Shown here one piece after another: positions 14,672 to 20,970 of a stretch of 21,648 nt of DNA. The stretch spans positions 1-21,648 of the forward strand of contig JBDLTZ010000350.1 in assembly GCA_039805565.1 (NCBI GenBank). Reading direction: 5' to 3'. Made by a program: the position numbers and the translations under genes. Under the pieces are notes generated by a model. That model searched no databases. It had not been told where the DNA came from and saw nothing but the letters and a program-made list of their open reading frames with translations. Numbering within the stretch: position 1 is the first letter of the stretch; each line of letters opens with the position of its first letter. The DNA is from CALJIC01 sp039805565 (lineage in GTDB: Bacteria; Chloroflexota; Chloroflexia; Chloroflexales; Roseiflexaceae).

Positions 14672-15658
14672 ATGCTACGAGTCGCCGTGATCGGCCTCGG
14701 GAACATCGGCAAGACCCACACCCGCTACTACTCCCAGCACAAGGACGCGCAGCTCGTGGCGCTGTGCGACATGCTCGCCGAGCGCGTGGACCCGGTGGCG
14801 CAGCAGTACGGCGTGCCGGCCTACCACAGCCTGGCCGACATGCTGGCAAGTGAGCAGATCGACGCCGTCAGCGTCTGCACCGCCGGGGTGGAGAACGGCA
14901 GCCACCACTACGAGCCGGTGATGCAGTGCCTCGACGCCGGCAAGCACGTGCTGGTGGAGAAGCCGATCTCCAACGACATCGGCCTGGCGCGCCAGATGGT
15001 GGCCCGCGCCAAGGAGCGCGGCCTGCTGCTCGGCGTCAACCTCAACCACCGCTTCACCCCGGTGGCGGCGCGCGCGAAGAAGCTCCAGGAGGAGGGCCAG
15101 CTCGGCGAGGTGCTGTTCATCAACATGGCGCTCTGGATCAACAACCCCAATGAGAGCTCGCCCTGGTTCCACATGCGCGCCCTCCACCCGCACTCGATCG
15201 ACGTCATGCGCTACTTCGGCGGACCGATCGCGCGCGTGCAGGCCTTCATGCACAAGGGCCCCGGCCGCCAGATCTGGTCGAACGCCTCGGTCAATGTCCA
15301 GTTCGCCTCGGGCGCGGTGGGGCACCTCACCGGCAGCTACGATGCGAGCATGCTGCACCCGATTGAGCGCTGCGAGGTGGGCGGCAGCAAAGGGCGCTTC
15401 GTGATCGAGAATGTCTACGAGCGCCTGGAGTTCTTCCCGCGCCAGAGCCTGGAGAAGCTGGTGATCGACAACCCGATCATGGGCGGCATGCCCGGCTTCG
15501 ACGACACCTTCCGCGCCCGCATCGATGCCTTCGTGCGCCAGGTGGCGGCGGGTGGCCCGCTCGACGCCTCGGGCGACGATGGCCTGGCCGCGCAGGAGGT
15601 GATCGAGGCCGCCATCCGCTCCTGGGAAAACGGCACCGTCGAGGAAGTAGCCGGATAG
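14672..15658 (+). CDS. Gfo/Idh/MocA-family oxidoreductase
   Basis: A 328-residue NAD(P)-dependent sugar or cyclitol oxidoreductase. The Rossmann domain begins VAVIGLGNIGKTH (GxGxxG at residues 8-13). The family motif is E96-K97-P98, with Lys97 the expected catalytic residue. The C-terminal alpha/beta domain has FINMALWINNP, HPHSIDVMRYFGG with His174, and VQFASGAVGHLTGSYD. In many members an Asp precedes the catalytic His by four residues; here that position is Ala170, so the active site may differ. It starts at ATG 14672 behind AAGGAG and lies 10 bases before the sulfatase-fold gene. It probably works on the same sugar as the TIM-barrel protein (inference); substrate unknown. Confidence 0.9.
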   Translation: MLRVAVIGLGNIGKTHTRYYSQHKDAQLVALCDMLAERVDPVAQQYGVPAYHSLADMLASEQIDAVSVCTAGVENGSHHYEPVMQCLDAGKHVLVEKPISNDIGLARQMVARAKERGLLLGVNLNHRFTPVAARAKKLQEEGQLGEVLFINMALWINNPNESSPWFHMRALHPHSIDVMRYFGGPIARVQAFMHKGPGRQIWSNASVNVQFASGAVGHLTGSYDASMLHPIERCEVGGSKGRFVIENVYERLEFFPRQSLEKLVIDNPIMGGMPGFDDTFRARIDAFVRQVAAGGPLDASGDDGLAAQEVIEAAIRSWENGTVEEVAG

Positions 15659-15668
15659 GAGACGCCGA

Positions 15669-17135
15669 GTGAACATCGTCCTGATCGCGCTCGACACCCA
15701 ACGCGCCGACCACCTGGGGTGCTACGGCTACCCGAAGCGCACCAGCCCGTTCATCGACAGCATCGCCCGCCGCGGGGTGGTGTTCGAGCGCTGCTACGCG
15801 CCGAACATCCCCACCCACCCGAGCTTCTCTACCATGCTGTCCGGCAAAGAGGCGATTACCCACAACATCATCAACATCGGCGGCGGCGTCCCGATCGCCG
15901 ACGGCGTTCGCCTGCTGCCCGAGATCCTCAAGGATCACGGCTACGCCACCGCCGCGGTGGACAGCATGGGCCGCCACTTCAGCCGCGGCTTCGACGAGTA
16001 CCTGACCTACGAGTGGGACCGATCTAACCCCACTGTGATCCGCAAGGCCGAGACTGTCAATGCCAAGGCCATCCCGCTGATCGAGCGCCTCACCAAGCAG
16101 GAGAAGCCCTTCTTCCTGTTCCTGCACTACTGGGACCCGCACACCCCCTACCTGCCGCCCAAGCCCTACGACAAGATGTTCTACCCCAAGGACCGCGACC
16201 CCTACGACCCGAACAACCGCAGCATGGACGAGGCCTGGTCCTGGGAGCCGTTCAAGTGGTACTTCCACGAGTGGATGCCGGGCGTCACCGACAGTGAGTA
16301 CGTCATTGGCCTGTACGACGGCGAGACCGCCTACATGGATCGCCACCTGCGCGCGGTGTTCAAGGCGCTCGAGCCGGTGCAGGAGGACACGCTGGTGATC
16401 CTCACCGCCGACCACGGCGAGATCATGGATGAGCACGTCGGCTTCTTCGACCACCACGGGCTCTACGAGGGCAATGTCCACGTGCCGCTGATCCTGTACT
16501 GGCCCGGCACGCTGCCGCGCGGCAAGCGTGTCCCCGGCTTCGTGCAGAACCTGGACATCGCGCCCACCCTGCTGGAGCTGGCGGGTGCGGTGGACCGCGA
16601 TGCGATGGAGGGGCTGAGCCTGCTGCCATCGATCTACGGCATCCGCGACGGCAACTACGACACGCTCTACCTGTCTGAGGCCACTTGGCAGGTGAAGCGC
16701 GCCATCCGTACCGAGCGCTGGAAGTTCATCCAGGCGCTCGAGCCCGATCCTCACGGCGGTCCGATGCGCGAGCTGTACGATCTCCAGGCCGACCCGACCG
16801 AGCAGCACAACCTGGTGGACGAGCTGCCCGAGGTGGCCGCCGAGCTCGAGGCGAAGCTCGAGGCCTGGGTGGCGCGCCGCGTGGCCGAGACCGGCCGCGA
16901 GGCGGATCCGGCCCGCGCGCAGAGCCGCTGCGGCTTCCGCATCGGCAAGGAGATCCCCGGCGAGACTCCCGGCCCCGGCGCGACGCCGCTCCACAAGCGC
17001 AGGCGCTCGGCGGTGGCCGCGGATATTCCTAAGCCCGAGGCCCTGCGCGCCCCCAATGAGACCGACGACGTCAAGGGCGCGAAGATGCACGGCTACGTGA
17101 AGGATGCGCCGGGGGCCGAGACGACACCGGCGTGA
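15669..17135 (+). CDS. Sulfatase-fold hydrolase with Thr at the nucleophile position (alkaline phosphatase superfamily)
   Basis: 488 residues starting at GTG 15669 with GGAG in the preceding 12 bases. The fold is shown by NIVLIALDTQRADHLGCYGY (metal Asp9), FFLFLHYWDPHTPYLPP, VILTADHGEIMDEHVGFFDHHGLYEGNVHVPLI (metal Asp-His) and the C-terminal RTERWKFI, ELYDLQADPTEQHNL. Classical sulfatases have C/S-x-P-x-R, where Cys or Ser becomes formylglycine. Here the aligned segment is T49-H-P-S-F: Thr replaces Cys and Phe replaces Arg. Thr nucleophiles are known in phosphoethanolamine transferases and related phospho-enzymes of this superfamily, so sulfatase activity is doubtful. No signal peptide; probably cytoplasmic. 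The last 75 residues form a charged, proline-rich extension beyond the fold. Last gene of the rightward group, followed by the tandem repeat. Confidence 0.88.
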   Translation: MNIVLIALDTQRADHLGCYGYPKRTSPFIDSIARRGVVFERCYAPNIPTHPSFSTMLSGKEAITHNIINIGGGVPIADGVRLLPEILKDHGYATAAVDSMGRHFSRGFDEYLTYEWDRSNPTVIRKAETVNAKAIPLIERLTKQEKPFFLFLHYWDPHTPYLPPKPYDKMFYPKDRDPYDPNNRSMDEAWSWEPFKWYFHEWMPGVTDSEYVIGLYDGETAYMDRHLRAVFKALEPVQEDTLVILTADHGEIMDEHVGFFDHHGLYEGNVHVPLILYWPGTLPRGKRVPGFVQNLDIAPTLLELAGAVDRDAMEGLSLLPSIYGIRDGNYDTLYLSEATWQVKRAIRTERWKFIQALEPDPHGGPMRELYDLQADPTEQHNLVDELPEVAAELEAKLEAWVARRVAETGREADPARAQSRCGFRIGKEIPGETPGPGATPLHKRRRSAVAADIPKPEALRAPNETDDVKGAKMHGYVKDAPGAETTPA

Positions 17136-17225
17136 GGTGAGGCCGGCCTGCTGCCCGCGTGGGCGACGCGCTGAGAACAAGGTGAGGCCGGCCTGCTGCC
17201 CCTGTGGGCGGCGCGCTGAGAACGA
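17136..17225. repeat. 45-bp tandem duplication
   Basis: Two adjacent 45-base units (17136-17180 and 17181-17225), both starting GGTGAGGCCGGCCTGCTGCC and ending GCGCTGAGAACRA. They differ at four positions. The first begins immediately after the sulfatase-fold stop codon and the second ends just before the tRNA promoter. No hairpin with a U-tract is evident. Possibly a spacer duplicated by slippage. Confidence 0.92.
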
Positions 17226-17229
17226 GGTT

Positions 17230-17258
17230 TTGCCAACCCGCCGTCTGTGTGCTACACT
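17230..17258 (+). promoter_or_regulatory. tRNA-Arg promoter
   Basis: TTGCCA (17230-17235), 17-bp spacer, TACACT (17253-17258). The -10 lies 12 bases before the first base of the tRNA, so transcription would start only a few bases upstream of the mature 5' end. Confidence 0.75.
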
Positions 17259-17270
17259 AGGCGGCGGTGA

Positions 17271-17346
17271 GGTCCAGTAGCTCAATGGATAGAGCACCAG
17301 TCTTCGGAACTGGGTGTTGGGGGTTCGAGTCCCTCCTGGACCACCA
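17271..17346 (+). tRNA. tRNA-Arg (anticodon TCG)
   Basis: 76 bases with encoded CCA. The acceptor stem GGTCCAG pairs with CTGGACC in full. The D arm contains AGCTCAATGGATAGAGC. The anticodon stem CCAGT/ACTGG holds the loop CTTCGGA with anticodon TCG, reading CGA arginine codons. The T arm GGGGG-TTCGAGT-CCCTC has one G-U pair. The discriminator base is A at 17343, followed by CCA (17344-17346). It has its own promoter and is flanked downstream by hairpins and a lower-GC gene, a common arrangement at island insertion sites. Confidence 0.97.
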
Positions 17347-17351
17347 AAAAG

Positions 17352-17387
17352 AGCGCATTAGGAAGTGCTGATGTGCGCTTATTCTTC
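17352..17387 (+). terminator. Weak hairpin just after tRNA-Arg
   Basis: AGCGCA (17352-17357) can pair with TGCGCT (17374-17379), followed by TATTCTT. The loop is long (16 bases) and the stem short, so it is only a candidate terminator for the tRNA; the 17401 hairpin is far stronger. Confidence 0.35.
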
Positions 17388-17400
17388 CAGATCGTGTTGC

Positions 17401-17447
17401 AGAAACCGCTCTCCATTGCCAATCCTCGGCAGTGGAGAGCGGTTTCT
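17401..17447. terminator. 20-bp-stem hairpin after tRNA-Arg
   Basis: AGAAACCGCTCTCCATTGCC pairs with the opposite arm (17428-17447) through 20 base pairs with one G-T pair, and a 7-base loop AATCCTC. The stem begins AGAAA and ends TTTCT, so on either strand the hairpin finishes in a T-rich run, as in a bidirectional intrinsic terminator. It stands between the tRNA and the nuclease-like gene, 19 bases before that gene's start. Confidence 0.75.
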
Positions 17448-17465
17448 TGGTCTACTGACTGATGG

Positions 17466-18671
17466 ATGGCAACAACGTTGCATGAAATCGACGTTATACG
17501 CTCCACGCGAGCATTTTTGCAGCGCTTCGGCCTGCAAGGACGTCCGGTTTTAGATGTCTACACGGATGCACACCCCACCCTTCTGGCCGACACTGCGCTT
17601 CGCCCCTTCCAGCGTTTCACCCTATCCTTCGACGGTTTCGCCGTCCACCCCGATCTCGTCGGTCGGCTGGCTGATGGTGAAACCACCTTCGCTGTCGAAG
17701 CCAAGGGAACGCGCGATCTGATCACCGGGATCGCACAGGCTGAAATATACCGCAATGGCTTTCACGTGGTGCTGCTCGCGAGTGCAGGAATTCCCTCACG
17801 TGATCTGCTCACCCTAGCGCGCCAGCGTGATGTGGGAGTCCTGGCGGTTTTCCCCGATCGGATCGATGTGATCGATCTGCCCCCTACGCATTTGCCGCAG
17901 TTACGTCACGCTGAAAGCATCCGCAAACAGTTCGGCACCACCGACGTGCTCAGCCGGCAATTTGTGTTTAACCTGCCGACTCACTACCTGTGCTTAGCAC
18001 CTGTGCTACGCGAGTGGTACATCCATTCGGGCAGCATACTGGCCGATATCGCCGCTTTGGAACGATTTACTCGGCATCACTATCCCGAGCTGCCGAAAGG
18101 AGAGACTTCGTTTCGTGCGGTGGTCAGTGGTGCGGAGAAGCTAGGCATTGTGCGTGTACAGGGTTCACAAGTACAGCCAACATATGTCGGAACTGCTGTC
18201 GCCGATCTGCTGCCCGATGCCGCATCCCTGGCTGACATTCATCGTCAGATCAAGCCAGGTAGACAAACACTTGCAACCGTCTGTCCAACAGCCGGCGCCG
18301 TGCTTCGCTGTCTCCTGTACAGCGACCCAGTAGCAAAGTTTATCATCGACGTACTGAGAGACATCGGGGTAGCCGAGCCTGTCTCACTCCGTTCGCTCGT
18401 GCTCCATAGCGCGGAGCGCGATAAGATACTCACCGCGTCTATATTTTTTACCCCGGAGTCAGCAGGCACGGTCACAGATGACCAGGGTCAGCTGGCATGG
18501 CATCGAATTCAGCCGCGGCACTTCCGGTCAACCTTGTTCTACCAGTACAAGAGCATCCTGAAGCACGCGGGCGTGCTTGCACCACATCGGTTGGGCACTC
18601 CGTCAGCAGCACACTATGATCCGGACGCTGATATCTGGGAGTTGGCCGGTTCGGCGGCTTTTCGGATGTGA
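17466..18671 (+). CDS. Uncharacterised protein with a PD-(D/E)XK nuclease signature
   Basis: 401 residues, not recognised as a named family. The N-terminal 130 residues look like a restriction-endonuclease-type fold. H61-P62-D63 is followed after 14 residues by V77-E78-A79-K80-G, the PD...ExK metal and catalytic signature, with strand-helix-strand context (TTFAVEAKG, ITGIAQAEIYRNGFHVVLLASAG) and a Q in the following helix as in RecB/Hjc-like nucleases. After residue 165 there are two segments with winged-helix character (REWYIHSGSILADIAALERF to GTAVADLL, and RSTLFYQYKSILKHAGVL). So it may be a DNA-recognising nuclease. It starts at ATG 17466 without a good ribosome site. Its G+C is visibly lower than that of its neighbours, and it sits next to a tRNA and among gene remnants, all signs of horizontal transfer. 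No methylase or partner gene is adjacent. Confidence 0.6.
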   Translation: MATTLHEIDVIRSTRAFLQRFGLQGRPVLDVYTDAHPTLLADTALRPFQRFTLSFDGFAVHPDLVGRLADGETTFAVEAKGTRDLITGIAQAEIYRNGFHVVLLASAGIPSRDLLTLARQRDVGVLAVFPDRIDVIDLPPTHLPQLRHAESIRKQFGTTDVLSRQFVFNLPTHYLCLAPVLREWYIHSGSILADIAALERFTRHHYPELPKGETSFRAVVSGAEKLGIVRVQGSQVQPTYVGTAVADLLPDAASLADIHRQIKPGRQTLATVCPTAGAVLRCLLYSDPVAKFIIDVLRDIGVAEPVSLRSLVLHSAERDKILTASIFFTPESAGTVTDDQGQLAWHRIQPRHFRSTLFYQYKSILKHAGVLAPHRLGTPSAAHYDPDADIWELAGSAAFRM

Positions 18672-18741
18672 TTGAACTGCGATAGAGTGAGGATTCTGCA
18701 ACCGAACGTAGCAAGGCGATGCAGTCGACCGCCAGGCCCTA

Positions 18742-18843
18742 GTCGACGCGGGCCCCGTGGACTGCCGCCGCAAAGGCCGCGCGGTCGTGGCGGTCAGCGA
18801 TGAGGGATGTGACACCGGGCGGAAGTGGTCGCTGGCCATGGTT
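18742..18843 (-). pseudogene. Remnant of an NAD-dependent epimerase/dehydratase (extended SDR) gene
   Basis: The minus frame reads NHGQRPLPPGVTSLIADRHD followed by RAAFAAAVHGARVD, then an in-frame TAG at 18739. The block G-V-x-x-L-x-x-D-R-x-D-R-A-A-F-A-A-A-V is typical of extended SDR epimerases after the second Rossmann strand (end of the NRG...G loop). The preceding Rossmann GxxGxxG half and the catalytic YxxxK part are both missing, and a TGA lies upstream in frame. The assignment rests on motif memory. Confidence 0.5.
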
Positions 18844-18868
18844 TCCGCCATCAGCCTTCCTTCAAGCA

Positions 18869-19162
18869 TTACACCGGCTCTGCGGGCGGTGTTTCTCGCA
18901 GCAGGTTTCGGCAGTAGCCGTACATCGTCGTGCGCGCTTCGAGACCCATCAGCGCTATGAGCTCGTCGTGTACCGGGCTGTGCTGACTTGAGAGTGCGCG
19001 GCACTCCTCGTCACCGTCGTACCGACCCTCACGCATCTGCTCGACCAGCGCGATGTACTCGGTGGCGGCGAGTATCCGAAGGCGGCCTGTCGCCGCCCCC
19101 TCGGTGTGCATGATGTCGTAGGCGCGCTGGAGATTGTTCCAGACGGCGGTCGTCCCGATTCC
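18869..19162 (-). pseudogene. C-terminal fragment of an unrecognised protein
   Basis: An open minus frame continues from the AAA-ATPase-like remnant upstream and ends at TAA 18869. It reads TTAVWNNLQRAYDIMHTEG, then RILAATEYIALVEQMREGRY, then SPVHDELIALMGLEARTTMY. The composition is coding-like, with mixed charged and hydrophobic helices, but I recognise no family. An ATG at 19111 could start an 80-residue protein, without a clear ribosome site. More likely it is the tail of a broken gene. Confidence 0.4.
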
Positions 19163-19312
19163 CAGGAACGCCTGCAGGACGAGTTGTGGTGCGACCTCGT
19201 GATATGGGGTCGTCCCGAGCAGCGGCTGACTGTGCTCGCGCCAGCAGCGCAGAAACGCCGTCAGCAGGGCGCTGCGCTCCAGTCGCCCGTCTGATGTCGC
19301 CAGGTCGGCGTG
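19163..19312 (-). pseudogene. Remnant of an AAA-ATPase-like / PD-(D/E)XK superfamily gene
   Basis: The minus frame reads SDGRLERSALLTAFLRCWRE, then TTPYHEVAPQLVLQAFL. The pattern A-F-x-x-x-W-R-E, then P-Y-x-E-x-A-P-x-L-V-L-x-A-F-L, matches the region just before the C-terminal nuclease-like domain in AAA-ATPase_like proteins, which are abundant in Chloroflexota genomes. In intact members LVLMAFLQRVVNGGG follows; here the text changes abruptly after AFL into an unrelated sequence. No ATP-binding half is present, and the frame closes at a TGA at 19385-19387. Confidence 0.45.
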
Positions 19313-19586
19313 ATTGCCGGCAGGAAGGCGCGCGTCGTCGTGGTCAGCGAGCGCGGGATGACTGCCTCGTAATCGGGTTGGCGATCACGAACCCCCCCGA
19401 ATTGTAGTAGATGATGCTGTTCTTCAGCAGCCGGTTGCACTCGCTCCAGCGCACAGAATGCAGGCGCCGAGCACCGGCGCCGCCACGCGCCGCGACCATG
19501 TGCTGCCAGGCATATGCATCGGAATCCTGCCTTTGATCCGGTCACCCCGCGATCACGTCGGGGACCGAAGCAGGCCGTCTGGTTCC

Positions 19587-20081
19587 TCACGTCGCGCCAG
19601 ACGGCTGCCCACCGTTCGACGCGCCCCTGGCCTCTCTGCTACGCTCGTCGTAGTCCAGGACGCGCTGAAGCGTCGGCAGGGCTGCCGCCAGCACGTAGAG
19701 CTCGGTGTCGCTCAGGGCCTGCAGGCGCGGGGTCAACTGGTGGAGCAGGTGCTGGCGTGCTGCAGCGAGCGCCGCCTCGCCCTGCGCGGTGATGTGCAGC
19801 AGCTGCTGGCGACGATCCGTTGGGTGAGGGGCTCGCGTCAGCCAGCCGTGGTCCTGCATCTCGTGCAGCAGGTCGCAGGTGGCCTGGGGGCTGACGTGCT
19901 GGTGGCGGGCCAGCGCGCTCATCGTCTGTGGGCCGTGCAGCAGCTCGGCGAGCAGTCGGATTTGTGACACGCTGGCGTGGCCATGGCCGTCACGGCGCAC
20001 CTCGCTCGTCATCATCCGATGCAACTGCGGCACGATGGCGAGCAGATCCTCGGCGATGCGATCGATCTGGGTGTGTTCCAT
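19587..20081 (-). CDS. MarR-family transcriptional regulator
   Basis: 164 residues forming a dimeric winged-helix regulator. The N-terminal dimer helix is EHTQIDRIAEDLLAIVPQLHRMM. The winged helix follows with SQIRLLAELLHGPQTMSALARHQHVSPQATCDLLHEMQDHGWLTRAPHPTDRRQQLLHITAQGEAAL, containing the recognition helix and the D-R-R-x wing typical of MarR proteins. The C-terminal helices are LTPRLQALSDTELYVLAAALPTLQRVL. I chose ATG 20081, which has GGAG close upstream; an in-frame GTG at 20093 would add four residues. Its own promoter is an extended -10 at 20127-20135. It has no obvious divergent or downstream target; MarR proteins often repress themselves and a neighbouring efflux or detoxification gene, which is not seen here. 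Confidence 0.9.
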   Translation of the reverse strand: MEHTQIDRIAEDLLAIVPQLHRMMTSEVRRDGHGHASVSQIRLLAELLHGPQTMSALARHQHVSPQATCDLLHEMQDHGWLTRAPHPTDRRQQLLHITAQGEAALAAARQHLLHQLTPRLQALSDTELYVLAAALPTLQRVLDYDERSREARGASNGGQPSGAT

Positions 20082-20126
20082 AGCTCCAGGCACTTCGGTA
20101 GATGCTAAAACTCAACCTTCCTGCAT

Positions 20127-20135
20127 ATTATACCA
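20127..20135 (-). promoter_or_regulatory. Extended -10 promoter of the MarR gene
   Basis: On the minus strand TGGTATAAT: a perfect TATAAT (20132-20127) with the TG-n extension. The -35 position (CCACGC) does not match, as is common for extended -10 promoters. The predicted start near 20120 leaves a leader of about 40 nt. Confidence 0.65.
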
Positions 20136-20383
20136 CGCCCGTCTCTTCTGCGTGGCTGCGTGCCCCGAGACTCGGAGGTTGATCGTGGCGGGGAGAGCAG
20201 CATGCGGCAGCGCATCACGTGGCAAAGGAGGCCAGGATTTAGTGCCCTCGTGAGCAGAATCGCAGCAAGCCTCTGTCGATCTGCCTATGTGACCCGCCGG
20301 ACGTCCCCAAATGCCGTGAGAGTCACCGCTGGTGCTCTGGCCGTGCCCTGGCTGTTTCCCCCGCATCTATTTATTCAAGTAAG
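20136..20383. other. Intergenic region without recognised content
   Basis: Between the MarR promoter and the promoter at 20384. I see no coding frame with family features, no RNA gene and no strong repeat. Overlapping short frames on both strands have no ribosome site and no coherent composition. Confidence 0.5.
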
Positions 20384-20412
20384 TTGACAATTTTTCCTCC
20401 AACCTGTACTAT
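20384..20412 (+). promoter_or_regulatory. Near-consensus sigma-70 promoter
   Basis: TTGACA (20384-20389), 17-bp spacer, TACTAT (20407-20412), within an AT-rich patch unlike the surrounding DNA. This is one of the best promoter matches in the window. The predicted start is near 20419, 80 bases before the first plausible ORF; the leader contains an unused GAAGGAG. Confidence 0.75.
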
Positions 20413-20498
20413 ATCGGAAAGAGAAGGAGCTCGACGCACCTGCGCCGGTGCCCCCACTACATTCGCCCGGCTGCGTCGCGCCTGCCCTGGAGGTGCCG

Positions 20499-20885
20499 AT
20501 GCATACTCCCACCGTTCCAACCGCACCACTCACGGTCATCCACGCGACCGCTGCGCGCAGCCCACGGGTAAGCACGGTGCCGCTGTGTGCGCTCGCATCT
20601 GCGGTGATCGACTCTGTCTGGAGCCGGGCAGCGCTCGCCCGGCAGCATATGGCCCGGGGGGTGATGGCGCTCACCCAGGGCTGGGAGACGCCGCATATCA
20701 TCGCTCGCTCCGCGCTGCTGGTGGTCTCCATGTTCTGGGGTCCGGCGCTTCTCCGCACCGCGTTGCCCGAGGCGACCTTGGCCGTTTTCCTTGAACCTGG
20801 CCCCGACCCCGGCGGCCGCGGCTCTGCCCAATCCCTCCAAGAAACAGCACGGCGGCCAGTGCGAGGCCGCCGTGCTGTTTCGTGA
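20499..20885 (+). CDS. Short unrecognised ORF
   Basis: A possible 128-residue protein from ATG 20499 behind TGGAGGTG (6-8 base spacing). I recognise no family. The central part is coherent (SAVIDSVWSRAALARQHMARGVMALTQGWETPHIIARSALLVVSMFWGPALLRTA), with one hydrophobic helix around residues 68-82 that could be a membrane segment or amphipathic core. The last 25 residues are low-complexity and run through the strong hairpin at 20841, which is unusual for a real C-terminus. The promoter at 20384 and the hairpin make a complete transcription unit, so either this small protein or a noncoding RNA of about 460 nt could be the product. Confidence 0.45.
   Translation: MHTPTVPTAPLTVIHATAARSPRVSTVPLCALASAVIDSVWSRAALARQHMARGVMALTQGWETPHIIARSALLVVSMFWGPALLRTALPEATLAVFLEPGPDPGGRGSAQSLQETARRPVRGRRAVS
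20841..20881. terminator. 17-bp-stem terminator hairpin
   Basis: GAAACAGCACGGCGGCC pairs perfectly with its complement across the 7-base loop AGTGCGA. The arm starts GAAA and ends TTTC, so the hairpin finishes in a short T-run on both strands and can work in both directions. It overlaps the 3' end of the short ORF and lies 90 bases before mrpA. Confidence 0.8.
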
Positions 20886-20970
20886 CGCCGCGCTGCGCTC
20901 GCGCCGCGGATGCGTGACGACACAAGAGATGCGCGATTCCGATGGAAGCCGTTTGCGATGAGGCTCGTGT

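Larger units (their letters stand above)
18672..19586. other. Region of decayed gene fragments
   Basis: About 0.9 kb without an intact gene. Plus-strand frames show no recognisable protein. Minus-strand frames contain pieces of at least three unrelated genes, described separately, joined out of frame and without start codons. A C7 run at 19392-19398 lies where two coding-like minus frames meet (WSECNRLLKNSIIYYNS, then RDRQPDYEAVIPRSLTTTTRAFLPAI), suggesting a frameshift. No insertion-sequence ends were seen. Confidence 0.6.

Noticed and set aside
15669..17135. Calling the sulfatase-fold protein an arylsulfatase
   Set aside because: The C/S-x-P-x-R formylglycine motif is absent (T-H-P-S-F).
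15477..17297. 606-codon minus-strand frame opposite the oxidoreductase and sulfatase-fold genes
   Set aside because: Val/His/Arg-rich shadow crossing two real genes, the tandem repeat and part of the tRNA.
17347..20500. Copy of the tRNA 3' end as an island attachment site
   Set aside because: No second match to the T-arm/acceptor sequence was found by eye downstream; a short GTCCAGGA-like string near 19655 is too short to count.
20375..20923. 182-codon minus-strand frame opposite the short ORF
   Set aside because: It reads through the promoter and the hairpin and has low-complexity composition without a ribosome site.
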